Source: an uncultured Rhizobiaceae bacterium
GTDB lineage: Bacteria; Pseudomonadota; Alphaproteobacteria; Rhizobiales; Rhizobiaceae
Reading direction: 5' to 3'
Length of the DNA: 64,000 nt
NCBI GenBank assembly: GCA_958296345.1
Contig: CATQIJ010000006.1
Span: forward strand, 186,001 to 250,000
Positions 8,424-19,581 of this stretch are shown here, piece after piece. Under the pieces are notes generated by a model. The model did no database searches. It saw only the letters and a program-made list of their open reading frames with translations, and was not told the origin of the DNA. Every line of letters begins with the position of its first letter. Within the stretch, counting starts at the first letter, position 1. A program made the translations under genes and the position numbers.

Positions 8424-9125
8424 GTGGCTAAATCGCATGGTATCAAAGCTCTAATTATCGAAGATGAGCCAGCACAATTGGAGCTTCTCTCTTATAACCT
8501 GGAGAAAGAAGGGTATCGGATTTTTGCAGCAAGCGATGGTGAAGAAGGGCTGCTCATTGCCAAAGAAGAGCTTCCGGATTTTATTATTTTAGATTGGATG
8601 TTGCCTAAACTTTCAGGAATTGAAGTTTGCCGTCAATTAAAACGCGGAAAACAGACGCGAGAAATTCCCCTTATGATGCTCACGGCCCGAGGCGAGGAAA
8701 ATGACAGGGTTCGGGGACTCGATATTGGTGCTGATGATTATATGGTAAAACCCTATTCGGTTGCAGAGTTTCTGGCGCGTGTACGCGCCATGATTCGCAG
8801 AAGTAAGGCCGCAGTTGTAGGTCAGATCATCGAATATAAAGATATCAGCCTTGATCCTGAGCGATTTAAGGTGACGCGCGCTGGTCAAGTCATTAAACTT
8901 GGCCCTACTGAATTTCGATTGCTTTCATTGTTTATGAGCAAGCCTGAGCGTGTTTGGAGTAGAGATCAGTTGTTGGAGCGAGTTTGGGAGCATGATCTGG
9001 ATATCGATTTTCGCACTATTGATGTACATATTGGTAGATTGCGCAAGGCATTGAGCTTGAAAGGAAAACCAGATCCTATTCGTACTGTACGATCAGCAGG
9101 CTATTCACTGGACGTTGAAAACTGA
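8424..9125 (+). CDS. phoB: Phosphate regulon response regulator PhoB
   Basis: PhoB is an OmpR-type activator of the phosphate regulon. The receiver domain has the acidic pair (IIEDEPAQ), the phospho-acceptor Asp in FIILDWMLPKLSG and the conserved Lys in DDYMVKPYS. The C-terminal winged helix includes LGPTEFRLLSLF and DVHIGRLRKAL followed by IRTVRSAGYSLD. The start is GTG 8424, just after phoU. Its expected target is the PHO box at 3431-3459. With phoR interrupted, its phosphorylation in this strain is uncertain. Confidence 0.95.
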   Translation: MAKSHGIKALIIEDEPAQLELLSYNLEKEGYRIFAASDGEEGLLIAKEELPDFIILDWMLPKLSGIEVCRQLKRGKQTREIPLMMLTARGEENDRVRGLDIGADDYMVKPYSVAEFLARVRAMIRRSKAAVVGQIIEYKDISLDPERFKVTRAGQVIKLGPTEFRLLSLFMSKPERVWSRDQLLERVWEHDLDIDFRTIDVHIGRLRKALSLKGKPDPIRTVRSAGYSLDVEN

Positions 9126-9459
9126 GAGCATGAAATCCAAAATTAGACTGATTTTAAGGTTCAATTATTTTTATTACGGCTAGCAAATACAATCCATCAA
9201 ACGACACTCATCCAAATTCAACTAAGAGCTTGTCTTATACTTCTTCCATCAATTTGTGATGATTGAGTCATTGCTCACCACGCCATTTGGGCGAGCTATG
9301 GCAGTGACTGTTCGATCCTTCAACCATTCCAATTCGCGACACAGCAACATTGGTAGAAAAGAGCTTTATATAGTGATTCAATTACGTTTTAGGCTATTCT
9401 CACAAATGTCAGCATGGTGTTGATGGTGCGGAGCGGAGGGATGGTTAGGAGAATGTGTT
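9126..9459. other. Intergenic region between phoB and integrase
   Basis: No gene, convincing terminator or attachment site is seen in these 330 bases. The junction between the conserved pho operon and the recombinase is a plausible edge of a formerly mobile segment, but no direct repeat supports this. Confidence 0.3.
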
Positions 9460-10092
9460 ATGAACACTCCCAATCTACCAATGATAATCCCTCAAAGACA
9501 TGCATGGAACAGAGGCCGTATAATTGGTCAGAAACGAACATTGTTGCCAAAACACGTTTGGGCAATCCGTGTCAGACTAGAATTGGCTGAACACCTACGT
9601 GATCTTGCTTTGTTCAATATGGCAATTGATAGCAAGCTTCGCGGTTGTGATTTAGTCTGTTTGAGAGTGTCAGATGTCTATATCTCTGGCCAGATTAACG
9701 AACGTACTTCGATTCTACAAAGCAAAACTGGTAAGCCTGTCCAATTTGAGATCATGGAAGGAACAAGGAAGTCTCTACGTGAATGGATAGGCCATCCAGG
9801 AATGACAGGTTGTGATTTCCTGTGGCCAAGTAGGTTTCATGCTCCGGATCATATTTCGACCAGACAATATGCTAGACTTGTAAAAGACTGGGTAGCTTCG
9901 ATAAGGTTGGAGCCAAGTGCTTACGGAACCCATTCGCTGCGACGGACTAAGGCTGCTCAAATCTACAAGAAAACTGGTAATCTCCGAGCAGTGCAGCTTC
10001 TACTAGGCCATACCAAAATGGACAGTACAGTGCGATATCTTGGTGTTGAACTGGAAGATGCCTTAGCAATCTCAGAAAGTGTAGAAATCTAA
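9460..10092 (+). CDS. Tyrosine recombinase, catalytic domain only
   Basis: This 210-residue protein matches the catalytic domain of phage-type integrases. The first active-site Arg lies in IDSKLRGCDLVCLRVSD, the H-x-x-R pair in YGTHSLRRTKAAQI, and the later His and nucleophilic Tyr in LLLGHTKMDSTVRYLGVE. The N-terminal core-binding (SAM-like) domain of ordinary integrases is absent. Only about 50 residues precede the catalytic core. ATG 9460 follows GGAGAATGTGTT. Short solo-catalytic recombinases of this kind are found across proteobacteria and their substrate is generally unknown. It stands alone next to uvrB, with no other phage gene. Confidence 0.85.
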   Translation: MNTPNLPMIIPQRHAWNRGRIIGQKRTLLPKHVWAIRVRLELAEHLRDLALFNMAIDSKLRGCDLVCLRVSDVYISGQINERTSILQSKTGKPVQFEIMEGTRKSLREWIGHPGMTGCDFLWPSRFHAPDHISTRQYARLVKDWVASIRLEPSAYGTHSLRRTKAAQIYKKTGNLRAVQLLLGHTKMDSTVRYLGVELEDALAISESVEI

Positions 10093-10102
10093 CAATTATG
10101 TT

Positions 10103-10124
10103 GGGCCGGTTTCACTGTCGGCCC
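10103..10124 (+). terminator. Hairpin after the recombinase
   Basis: GGGCCG (10103-10108) and CGGCCC (10119-10124) form a GC stem 11 bases after the recombinase stop. No clear T-run follows, so termination here is uncertain. Confidence 0.35.
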
Positions 10125-10201
10125 ATATCTAATCAATGTCGGCTTTTCTATGTTTTATTGGGATGCCGCAAGAATGGCGAACGACTGCTTTCCCCCATTT
10201 G

Positions 10202-13200
10202 TTACATCCCCGGTCGCCCAGTCTTCTTGGCTCGGCCTCTTCTCTTCTGACTAGCATCTTTCTGCAAGCTACCCTCTACGTTTTTTGCTCTCGCGCGAGT
10301 GGCTTCGCCACCGCTGCGAGGGCGCGACGCATTTGCGTCGGTCGCGCTATCGGCTCCCGTAGCTTCGTTCCGATTTTTGCCTTCATCGCCTAGCGGAGTC
10401 CCGACATCATTATTAGTGCCCTTAGCGTTCCGCATTTCTTCGCCGTAGCTTTTGCGTGGTGCTTCCCAGCCTTTGGGGGCGGCGGGTTTTTCGGTTCGGC
10501 CTACGGTCATTTCGTCTAGATTGTTTTTCTTGAACAGGCTTTGTCCCTTTTTCGAAAGCGCATCCGCGCTTTCGCCCGTTCGCGGGCTGGCGCTTCGGCT
10601 AGTCGCCTTCGCTTGCCCTGCCACGGAGGGAGGCTTGCCTTGTGCAGCACGTTTGCGGCTGGCTTTTGTGTTATCTATGCCCGTGTTCCGCGCCATTGGG
10701 TCGTCTGCGATGGCGAGTTCTACTTGTTGCAGGCGGCGCACTTCATCTCGTAGTCTTGCTGCTTCTTCAAAGTCTAGATCGGAGGCGGCGGCGACCATTT
10801 GTTTTTCCATTGCCTCGATGTGCGCTGCCATATTAGCGCCGACGAGTTCGCCTTCTTCTGCCAAGCCTGTATCGACGCGGTAGTGATCTTGCTCATAGAC
10901 CGAGCCAAGAATATCGCCGATGTTGGATTTGATGCTGGCGGGCGTGATGCCGTGCTGCGTATTATAGGCGACTTGTTTTTCGCGGCGGCGGTCGGTCTCT
11001 GCCATGGCACGTTCCATGGAGCCGGTTTTCTTATCCGCATAGAGTATGACTTTGCCATCGACGTTTCGCGCCGCGCGGCCAATGGTTTGTACGAGGCTGG
11101 TTTCAGACCGCAAGAAGCCTTCTTTATCCGCGTCCAAAATTGCGACCAGCGCACATTCAGGAATGTCCAAACCCTCACGCAGCAGGTTAATTCCGACGAG
11201 GCAATCAAACGTGCCAAGGCGTAAATCGCGGATGATCTCAATGCGTTCCAGCGTATCAATGTCCGAGTGCATGTAGCGCACGCGTACGCCTGCTTCATGC
11301 AGGTATTCGGTCAGGTCTTCCGCCATTTTTTTGGTCAGCACCGTGACGAGCGTACGATAACCAGCCTTGGCGGTTTTCATGATCTCATCCAGCACATCGT
11401 CAACTTGCGCACGGGCAGGGCGGATTTCTACGGGTGGGTCAACCAGGCCTGTCGGGCGAATGACCTGCTCGGCGAATACACCGCCAGCCGCTTCCATTTC
11501 CCAATTCGAAGGCGTGGCAGAAACGGCAATCGTCTGCGGGCGCATTCTGTCCCATTCTTCAAAGCGCAATGGGCGATTATCCATACACGATGGCAGGCGG
11601 AAGCCATATTCCGCCAGCGTAGCCTTGCGTCTAAAGTCACCGCGATACATCGCGCTAATCTGCGGAATGGTCACGTGGCTTTCATCGGTAAAGACAAGCG
11701 CATTATCAGGGATATATTCAAACAGCGTTGGCGGTGGTTCGCCCGGTTTGCGGCCTGTGAGGTAGCGCGAGTAATTCTCAATGCCCGAACAAGCGCCCGT
11801 GGCTTCCATCATCTCAAGATCAAACCGCGTGCGTTGTTCTAGCCGCTGTGCTTCTAGCAAACGCCCCATGTTGTTAAGCTCTTCAAGTCGCAATTTGAGT
11901 TCGGCCTTGATGGATTTAGTCGCTTGGTTCAATGTTGGGCGCGGGGTCACGTAGTGCGAGTTGGCGTAGATTTTGACGGACTTGAGATCGCCAGTCTTTT
12001 TGCCTGTGAGGGGATCGAACTCAGTAATAGTCTCAATCTCATCACCAAACAGCGAAATGCGCCAGGCTGAATCTTCCAAGTGGGCAGGGAAGATTTCAAT
12101 CGTATCACCGCGCACTCTAAACGTGCCGCGCGTGAAGGCTTGATCGTTGCGCTTATATTGCTGCGAGACAAGATCAGCTAAGAGCTGGCGTTGGTCGAGA
12201 TTATCGCCGATCTTCATCTCGAAGGTCATGGCAGTGTATGTCTCAACCGAGCCGATACCGTAGATACAAGAGACCGAAGCCACGATTATTACATCATCAC
12301 GCTCCAACAATGAACGGGTAGCAGAGTGACGCATACGGTCGATTTGCTCGTTCACGCTGCTCTCTTTTTCGATGTAAGTATCCGAGCGCGGCACATAAGC
12401 TTCGGGCTGGTAGTAGTCATAGTAAGAGACAAAATATTCAACCGCATTATCTGGGAAGAAGTTTTTCATCTCGCCATAAAGCTGGGCGGCTAGTGTTTTG
12501 TTCGGGGCGAGAATTAGGGCAGGGCGCTGGGTCGCTTCAATCACCTTGCCCATGGTGAAAGTTTTACCTGAGCCTGTGACACCTAACAGCACTTGCGTTT
12601 GCTCATCTTCGCTTATGCCTTCAACCAAATCTTTGATCGCGGTGGGCTGATCGCCAGATGGGGTGAACTCTGTGACCATTTTAATCGGAATGCCGCCGTC
12701 AGATTTTGAAGGGCGGACAGGGCGGTGCGGAATCCATTCTTCACCGTTTTTAATGAGCGGATTGCCATTTGAAATCAAAGCGGATAGCGCCTCGACTGTA
12801 GCCGTTACCCCTTCGAGCGCCTCACCATCATAACCAAATGGCTTGTTGATGGTGTTGTCGTCTTTTTTCTTTTTCGAAGGTTTTTTCTTATTGGCTTTTT
12901 GATGCGCTAATAGCTCTTCGGCTTTTTCAAGAGAAACCTCCAAACCAGAAATCGGGTTTAATCCTGTGGCCGCGCGTTCCTTTGGAGATGCTGCTCCGCC
13001 CAAAATTGTACCACCCGCAGATTTGCTTGGCTTGGATGATTTTGCAGCAGGTTGTTTGGGTTTTTTGGAAGCGGGTTTGTTTGCCACTTCTTGCGCCTCT
13101 TGCGAAATCTCCTCAGCCCAATCCGAAACACTGCCAGACAAAGGTACTCCACTTAGCGGTTGCTGAGGCGCTTCGTCAAATCCAGATGTGTTTTTAGGTG

Positions 13201-13210
13201 TCTTAGCCAT
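10202..13210 (-). CDS. uvrB: Excinuclease ABC subunit B (UvrB), with long tails
   Basis: UvrB is the damage-verifying helicase of nucleotide excision repair, acting with UvrA and UvrC. It has Walker A ([17 protein letters not shown], near residue 208), the beta-hairpin region ([20 protein letters not shown]), the helicase motif DESHVTIPQ, motif VI ([19 protein letters not shown]) and a C-terminal UVR motif ([18 protein letters not shown]). At 1002 residues it is about 330 longer than Escherichia coli UvrB. An N-terminal Lys/Ala-rich extension of about 170 residues and a C-terminal basic low-complexity tail of about 150 residues account for this. Such tails are known in Rhizobiales UvrB. The gene is visibly GC-richer than its neighbours. 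Confidence 0.96.
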   Translation of the reverse strand: MAKTPKNTSGFDEAPQQPLSGVPLSGSVSDWAEEISQEAQEVANKPASKKPKQPAAKSSKPSKSAGGTILGGAASPKERAATGLNPISGLEVSLEKAEELLAHQKANKKKPSKKKKDDNTINKPFGYDGEALEGVTATVEALSALISNGNPLIKNGEEWIPHRPVRPSKSDGGIPIKMVTEFTPSGDQPTAIKDLVEGISEDEQTQVLLGVTGSGKTFTMGKVIEATQRPALILAPNKTLAAQLYGEMKNFFPDNAVEYFVSYYDYYQPEAYVPRSDTYIEKESSVNEQIDRMRHSATRSLLERDDVIIVASVSCIYGIGSVETYTAMTFEMKIGDNLDQRQLLADLVSQQYKRNDQAFTRGTFRVRGDTIEIFPAHLEDSAWRISLFGDEIETITEFDPLTGKKTGDLKSVKIYANSHYVTPRPTLNQATKSIKAELKLRLEELNNMGRLLEAQRLEQRTRFDLEMMEATGACSGIENYSRYLTGRKPGEPPPTLFEYIPDNALVFTDESHVTIPQISAMYRGDFRRKATLAEYGFRLPSCMDNRPLRFEEWDRMRPQTIAVSATPSNWEMEAAGGVFAEQVIRPTGLVDPPVEIRPARAQVDDVLDEIMKTAKAGYRTLVTVLTKKMAEDLTEYLHEAGVRVRYMHSDIDTLERIEIIRDLRLGTFDCLVGINLLREGLDIPECALVAILDADKEGFLRSETSLVQTIGRAARNVDGKVILYADKKTGSMERAMAETDRRREKQVAYNTQHGITPASIKSNIGDILGSVYEQDHYRVDTGLAEEGELVGANMAAHIEAMEKQMVAAASDLDFEEAARLRDEVRRLQQVELAIADDPMARNTGIDNTKASRKRAAQGKPPSVAGQAKATSRSASPRTGESADALSKKGQSLFKKNNLDEMTVGRTEKPAAPKGWEAPRKSYGEEMRNAKGTNNDVGTPLGDEGKNRNEATGADSATDANASRPRSGGEATRARAKNVEGSLQKDASQKRRGRAKKTGRPGM

Positions 13211-13622
13211 GAGTGTAATATAGGGGAGGTGAGAGGGAATTGGGAGGGGTAAAAAATGTTATCTTTGATTGTGCATGCAATGCGATAACTCCCCAAGTTC
13301 TTTTAAATCATCGTATAAATATTGGAGAATAGCTCTGTTATTAGCAACTCATGTAATTGAAAGTGTTTATACATACAAAGCTAACTGTACGCTAATTGTT
13401 GCAAAAAATTAAAACCTGAGTTATTATTAGATTGTTTTTTCTTATTAACTTATTGAAATAAAATAATAATATATCCTATTTACGTAACATTTTACGTAGT
13501 GAGCGCGTACCGTGCGTAATCCTTACAAATATTTTCTTTGGTTTAGAAAGGCCATTTTGCAATCATCGGGAAACCATTGGGTTATCCGATGTAAAACTTG
13601 GTAATTAACAAAGGATAATACG
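13211..13622. other. Intergenic region, uvrB to collagen-like gene
   Basis: This is a divergent AT-rich region that should hold the promoters of both uvrB and the collagen-like gene. Two TTACGTA strings (13480 and 13492) lie 12 bp apart and continue as ACGTAGTGAGCG. An ACGTAGT core recurs upstream of other genes of the secretion locus. A hairpin follows at 13564-13591. No coding frame is supported. Confidence 0.4.
13564..13591 (+). promoter_or_regulatory. Leader hairpin before the collagen-like gene
   Basis: CATCGGGAAACC (13564-13575) pairs with GGTTATCCGATG (13580-13591) over 10 of 12 positions, leaving a four-base loop. It lies 31 bp before the start codon, so it would be in the mRNA leader. 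It could stabilise or regulate the transcript. Its function is not shown. Confidence 0.4.
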
Positions 13623-15503
<1,881 letters not shown>

Positions 15504-15522
15504 GATCAACTTTAAAGCGAAG

Positions 15523-15545
15523 GTGAAGGTCTAATAGACCTTCAC
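15523..15545. terminator. Perfect hairpin after the collagen-like gene
   Basis: GTGAAGGTCTA and TAGACCTTCAC are perfect complements around one central base, starting 20 bp after the stop codon. There is no immediate T-run, so it may protect the mRNA 3' end rather than terminate transcription. Confidence 0.5.
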
Positions 15546-15584
15546 TACTCAGTTTCATAGCCTGAATTGATTGGTTACACTCAT

Positions 15585-15608
15585 ACCTCTGGAGGTTTTT
15601 TCTTTTTT
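15585..15608 (+). terminator. Probable Rho-independent terminator
   Basis: A short ACCTC...GAGGT stem is followed at once by a T-rich run (TTTTTTCTTTTTT). The stem is short and the loop is tight, but position and T-tract fit the end of the collagen-like transcript. The rest of the gap to 15823 is AT-rich with no gene. It should contain the promoter of the next small gene. Confidence 0.5.
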
Positions 15609-15823
15609 GGAAAAGATATAACTCTCACTGCGTTAATACTGCTGAGCTACTTCAAGGAAATGTTAGTTTTTATATGTATTTCAATTAGATACGAATTTTT
15701 TCTAGCTAAAATAATTGCTATCTAAGTAGTAATTGCGAATATATTTATTCGTTGTGAGAGCATATAAATATTGTATGCGGTAACCAATCGCTCGCTTTAT
15801 TTTAAGACCAAAAGGATAAAATT

Positions 15824-16006
15824 ATGGAAGTAAGCACAACACCTACATCAGCAACTAATGCTGGTATCGACGCTGGTTCTACAGGCGGTGGTAACTCACA
15901 GCTTACACAAGCTTTCGATCGTGCTATTGCCGAAGCTCAACAGACTTTAGCAACTACTACAGTTAAAGGTGCTGACTTGCGTGCTCTACAGCAGAGCGCT
16001 CGATAA
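15824..16006 (+). CDS. Candidate T3S needle/pilus subunit 1 (60 aa)
   Basis: This 60-residue protein has a Ser/Thr/Gly-rich start and a helical second half (SQLTQAFDRAIAEAQQTLAT, then KGADLRALQQ). It has a paralogue at 29668-29853, and the two share the pattern LT-AF--AI----QTL--TT-KGADL-AL-Q. Neither has a Sec signal. Small size, helical Ala/Gln-rich composition and their places at opposite ends of a type III locus that otherwise lacks a needle gene suggest SctF/NopA-like subunits, but I cannot confirm homology. ATG 15824 follows AAAGGATAAAATT, a leader resembling that of the collagen-like gene. A terminator follows. Confidence 0.7.
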   Translation: MEVSTTPTSATNAGIDAGSTGGGNSQLTQAFDRAIAEAQQTLATTTVKGADLRALQQSAR

Positions 16007-16034
16007 TCAAAATCTAGCAAATAAAATAATGCAT

Positions 16035-16068
16035 AAAGCCTCGTGTGTTCATTCACACGGGGCTTTTT
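16035..16068 (+). terminator. Rho-independent terminator
   Basis: AAGCCTCGTGTG and CACACGGGGCTT form a long stem around TTCATT and end in a T-run. It closes the transcript of the 60-aa gene. The A-rich left flank could let it act weakly on the other strand as well. Confidence 0.8.
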
Positions 16069-16094
16069 ATGTGGCGGTGAAAGATGGTCGCGCA

Positions 16095-16538
16095 TCAAGA
16101 TAAGGGGCTTGATTTGGAGTTGCATTCATCATGGTTCTTCGCCATGCCTCTTGCTCGGCCATTTATCAAAGCCAATTCCCAGACACAAGCAATTACCGGT
16201 CTGTCGATAGTGTCCATAGGTTCGGTTTTTACATAAAGTTTGCGATAGTTATGTTGGCAAAGCACGGAACCTTGTACCCACCAGTGCACTGAGATTGATA
16301 TTCCTAGGTCGCCAGGATGTATAATTACAAAGCCCAGATCGTTGCTTTCACCCATAGTAGCAACACGTTTTAATATTTGGCGTTCGATGAAACTCTTTGC
16401 AGTCGACTGCATCTTATCGCTTATGTTCTTGGTTTCGGCAATGAGGCCGTAGACTTTTAATTGAAGCGTTCCAATGCTCCAAACCCCAAGGTTTGAATAG
16501 TCACGCGGTTGAAAGATTTCGATCGGTCTTGCACTCAT
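16095..16538 (-). CDS. Conserved hypothetical protein
   Basis: The protein has 147 residues. It starts MSARPIEIFQPRDYSNLGVW and includes GFVIIHPGDLGISISVHWW, then RPVIACVWELALING. The layout, with a central hydrophobic strand ending in a WW pair and a C-terminal ACVWEL element, resembles an uncharacterised family that I recall from rhizobial genomes, but I cannot name it. It lies alone between the convergent ends of the 60-aa gene and sctU. It has no secretion signal and no membrane span. Confidence 0.6.
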   Translation of the reverse strand: MSARPIEIFQPRDYSNLGVWSIGTLQLKVYGLIAETKNISDKMQSTAKSFIERQILKRVATMGESNDLGFVIIHPGDLGISISVHWWVQGSVLCQHNYRKLYVKTEPMDTIDRPVIACVWELALINGRARGMAKNHDECNSKSSPLS

Positions 16539-16713
16539 TCATTTGCTCCACAGATGATATTATGCGGTGACTATATCTATTGCCTAAATAAGATCAATCT
16601 GACTCAACACAGACCTTAGTGTTTTACATGTTCGAGCATGATGCTTTTATGATTGCCAATCTCGTACGTTGGTAGTTACGTGAGCTGAATAAATACAATA
16701 TTCAAGTTAGCTT
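16539..16713. other. Intergenic region downstream of sctU
   Basis: This short gap contains the strings GTACGT and TTACGTGA near 16665-16682. No clear terminator for the long sct operon is visible here. Confidence 0.3.
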
Positions 16714-17784
16714 TTAGAACGCACCAATATCAATCAACACGCGCGCTACTTTTTCGAAGTGTCGCTCTCGGATGGCTTTACCTACTTCAACGGAAGATAG
16801 AATATCGCTCATGAGGGCTTGGTCGAATATTACCGGGATGTTTTTATTATCAGCAGCTTTCATGTCTTTAGTGAAGCGAACACCTGAGAATGCTTTAACG
16901 AGTGTTGGTACTTTTGCGTGTTCTGGATGGAAATAAATACCTACGGCAGATTCAGACCCTCGCAGGATCATTGTTAAGCCGTTTGTACCATCCTTGATCT
17001 GCCCACTTCCTTGCATACCACCAGAAGCTTCTGAAATCATTCTGCGGTGTTCGCTTTTTTGGTGTTGCTTGAATTCAGGTGAGCCATTGATTTCTTTTTG
17101 CTCTCGTTTGGCTTCTTTGTGGCCCATTTTTTGTTCATCATGGAACAGCATTTTTTGTAATGGCATATCTAGCAGGCCAAAGAACAAAAGCATGACGATA
17201 GCTGTTGCGATAATCAACATTCCCGCTGAACTTGCACTATCTGCAATACAGCCAATTGAACAGTAAATACTGGCTAAAATTGTTTGCAAGAAAAGCCAGA
17301 TAAACACAGCACTGATTGAAAACCAGAATACTAGTTTCACGAAAGCAGTAGAAAATTCTACCATGTTACGTTTCTTGAATAGTTTTTTGAAACCTTCAGC
17401 AGGGTTCACTTTTTTAAAGTCTGGTTTAAGTGGTTCTAGAGAAAAAGGGATGCCTTGTTTGTCTAGAATATTTGTAACAACACCTACTAATATGATGAGC
17501 ATGATAAACGGCATAATTGCATACATGACGTCAAAGATGACATTTAGAAATAAAGACAATCCAACTTCGGTGGTGTTTTGTTGAAAAGACAAAACTGAGA
17601 GTTGAAACAGGCCTGAGAACGCATCGAAAAAGTTGTTCCAGTTTAAAATGATGTAAAAGATACCAGCAACTGTCGTCATGCCTTGGACGAAGTCGGTACT
17701 TTTTGCGACTTGGCCCTTTTTACGCGCTTCGCGTAATTTATGTTGGGAGGGGTCGAGGGTTTTTTCTTCGCTATCATCAGACAT
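16714..17784 (-). CDS. sctU: T3S export apparatus switch protein SctU lacking NPTH
   Basis: This is the YscU/FlhB-family inner-membrane protein that controls substrate order in type III export. The N-terminal half has four hydrophobic spans (about residues 30-210). The linker EAKREQKEINGSPEFKQHQK is typical of the family. In all canonical members the cytoplasmic domain then cuts itself at Asn-Pro-Thr-His. The aligned position here reads ILRGSESAVGIYFHP, so RGSE replaces NPTH, and no NPTH occurs elsewhere. Length (356) and the rest of the domain are normal, with no frameshift. It may work without self-cleavage. It is the last gene of the sct operon. Confidence 0.9.
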   Translation of the reverse strand: MSDDSEEKTLDPSQHKLREARKKGQVAKSTDFVQGMTTVAGIFYIILNWNNFFDAFSGLFQLSVLSFQQNTTEVGLSLFLNVIFDVMYAIMPFIMLIILVGVVTNILDKQGIPFSLEPLKPDFKKVNPAEGFKKLFKKRNMVEFSTAFVKLVFWFSISAVFIWLFLQTILASIYCSIGCIADSASSAGMLIIATAIVMLLFFGLLDMPLQKMLFHDEQKMGHKEAKREQKEINGSPEFKQHQKSEHRRMISEASGGMQGSGQIKDGTNGLTMILRGSESAVGIYFHPEHAKVPTLVKAFSGVRFTKDMKAADNKNIPVIFDQALMSDILSSVEVGKAIRERHFEKVARVLIDIGAF

Positions 17785-17793
17785 GGAATATCC

Positions 17794-18588
17794 TTACCTG
17801 ATTATGCCCTGAACGAGTTCAGGCACTGTTGCTAGTATTTCTAGATTGTCTTTGAATACCCTTATCGACATTACCAAGAACAATGGCAAAATCATTAGGG
17901 CGAGTAGATTTTTAGTTGAAAATGTTAGATGCCCAACATCAATGTTTTTGCCAAATTTTGCCCCGATCAAATGTATGATATCTGACAAGAACATGATGAC
18001 CAATAATGGGCCAGCCAGAACAACTGCATTTAATAAAACACGCTCGACGAGTTCTAAAAGAACATCTGCGCCTGGTATGAATTTTGGAAAGACCGTGTTT
18101 ACCGCCCAGATATCATAGCTTTTATAAATTGTTGCCGTGATGATTTGAAAACCACCAATGGATGCGAAAAGCCACAAAGACATAACTGCAAATAAACTAC
18201 CGTACGAAGTGACATCACCGCCGGATGGGTCTGGATTTCCTAAAAATGCGCCTCGGTAAATATCGATGATACCGCCGCCTGCAACTGCAATTGCAAGGGG
18301 AACTGAGGAGGCAAAACCGAGCAAAGCTCCAATTAAAATTTCCTTGAGCAATAATGCTAAGAAATTCATTTCCAAAACCATTTCGGATGAAGGTACGCCA
18401 TTTGCCAGAAGCGGTAAGGATATGCCGATTGCGAAAACCATTCGCATCATGCCTGTACCAAGTTTGGCCCAAGCAAAGACTGCAAATAACAAGGTAAAGC
18501 CAAAAGGTCTTGCTACAGCTAAAATCACCCATGGGGTGTACTGTGCAAAGATATCTAAAAATGCGTTGAAGATTTCACCTGATGGCAT
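17794..18588 (-). CDS. sctT: T3S export apparatus protein SctT
   Basis: This is a FliR/YscT-family polytopic membrane protein of 264 residues and part of the export gate with SctR and SctS. Several long hydrophobic segments are visible, along with the family-like stretch GASSVPLAIAVAGGGIIDIYRG (residues approximate: GFASSVPLAIAVAGGGIID). It is encoded 9 bp upstream of sctU and 9 bp downstream of sctS, in the conserved R-S-T-U order. Confidence 0.92.
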   Translation of the reverse strand: MPSGEIFNAFLDIFAQYTPWVILAVARPFGFTLLFAVFAWAKLGTGMMRMVFAIGISLPLLANGVPSSEMVLEMNFLALLLKEILIGALLGFASSVPLAIAVAGGGIIDIYRGAFLGNPDPSGGDVTSYGSLFAVMSLWLFASIGGFQIITATIYKSYDIWAVNTVFPKFIPGADVLLELVERVLLNAVVLAGPLLVIMFLSDIIHLIGAKFGKNIDVGHLTFSTKNLLALMILPLFLVMSIRVFKDNLEILATVPELVQGIIR

Positions 18589-18597
18589 GAATTAATC

Positions 18598-18867
18598 CTA
18601 CTTTGAAAATTCATGAAAGTTGGAAAATATTTCATTCGAGGTCGTATAAAGCGGTGCAGTAAGGGTGTGGCCAAACGCGATTAACATAAATCCAATGACC
18701 ATAATCTTGATAGTTTGGGGTAAGGTTTGTTCTTGAATCTGCGTAACCGCTTGGAATAATCCGACCATGAACGCGATTATTGTTGCAAGCAGGAGCGGTG
18801 GTACAAGCACAACAGCTGAATAATAAAAGATACTATATAGTGAGGATATTAGATGTGACTCGTCCAT
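18598..18867 (-). CDS. sctS: T3S export apparatus protein SctS
   Basis: This is an FliQ/YscS-family export gate protein of 89 residues with two hydrophobic hairpins (YYSAVVLVPPLLLATIIAFM and TIKIMVIGFMLIAFGHTL). The conserved link FQAVTQIQEQTLPQ lies between them. Size and order (R-S-T) are as expected. It starts 13 bp after the sctR stop. Confidence 0.94.
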   Translation of the reverse strand: MDESHLISSLYSIFYYSAVVLVPPLLLATIIAFMVGLFQAVTQIQEQTLPQTIKIMVIGFMLIAFGHTLTAPLYTTSNEIFSNFHEFSK

Positions 18868-18879
18868 TTGTCTACGCCT

Positions 18880-19527
18880 TTATACGTACGTTAGTATTAG
18901 ACCGTGAACCAGTTTGGTCCAGCCGTCTAAGAACACAAACAACATCAATTTAAACGGTATTGAAATTGTAGTTGGTGGCACCATCATCATACCAAGTGCT
19001 ACAAGTAGTGTTGTGACGATGATATCGATTGCCATGAATGGCAGATACAAAAGGAAACCAATTTCAAAGGCTCTTGTAAGCTCTGACAAAAGAAAAGATG
19101 GTACGAGTACCGTCATTGAATCTTTGCTTGTTGTACTTGCTAGACCTTCACCCCAAATTTGAGTTGTTGATGAATTAAAAAACTCTAATTGTTTGGGATC
19201 TGTATGTTTGAGCAAAAACTCTTTGAGCGGTGCCATGGCTTTGTCGCCAGCATTTAGCCAATCTTCTAGAGTCTGATAGTTAAAGCCATCTGCTTCAAGA
19301 ACGGTGTATATTTCATTCAAAATTGGCATGGCAACATAAACTGATAAAATCAGCGAGAGGCCGTATAAAATAATATTAGGTGGCAATTGTTGAATGCCCA
19401 GGGCCTGACGGACAATAAAAATCACAACTGAAATTTTAGCAAATGCCGTTACGGTTACGGCGATCATAGGAAGGAAAGCTGTCCCTAATAGCAAAACTAT
19501 AATTCCGAAAGAATTATCACCAAACAT
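18880..19527 (-). CDS. sctR: T3S export apparatus protein SctR
   Basis: This is an FliP/YscR-family protein of 215 residues and the core of the export gate. Conserved elements include FAKISVVIFIVRQALGIQQL and PNIILYGLSLILS at the first membrane region. The C-terminus has FMAIDIIVTTLLVALGMMMV and PPTTISIPFKLMLFV. It lacks the Sec signal peptide seen in flagellar FliP, as is usual for secretion SctR. Confidence 0.95.
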   Translation of the reverse strand: MFGDNSFGIIVLLLGTAFLPMIAVTVTAFAKISVVIFIVRQALGIQQLPPNIILYGLSLILSVYVAMPILNEIYTVLEADGFNYQTLEDWLNAGDKAMAPLKEFLLKHTDPKQLEFFNSSTTQIWGEGLASTTSKDSMTVLVPSFLLSELTRAFEIGFLLYLPFMAIDIIVTTLLVALGMMMVPPTTISIPFKLMLFVFLDGWTKLVHGLILTYV

Positions 19528-19581
19528 ATTTTCTTTTCCAGTTCGTTAGTATTGTTAACTTCATTTGCTGATATTCAGCGG

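Noticed and set aside
11267..11842. Plus-strand frames inside uvrB
   Set aside because: Shadows of the GC-rich uvrB coding strand.
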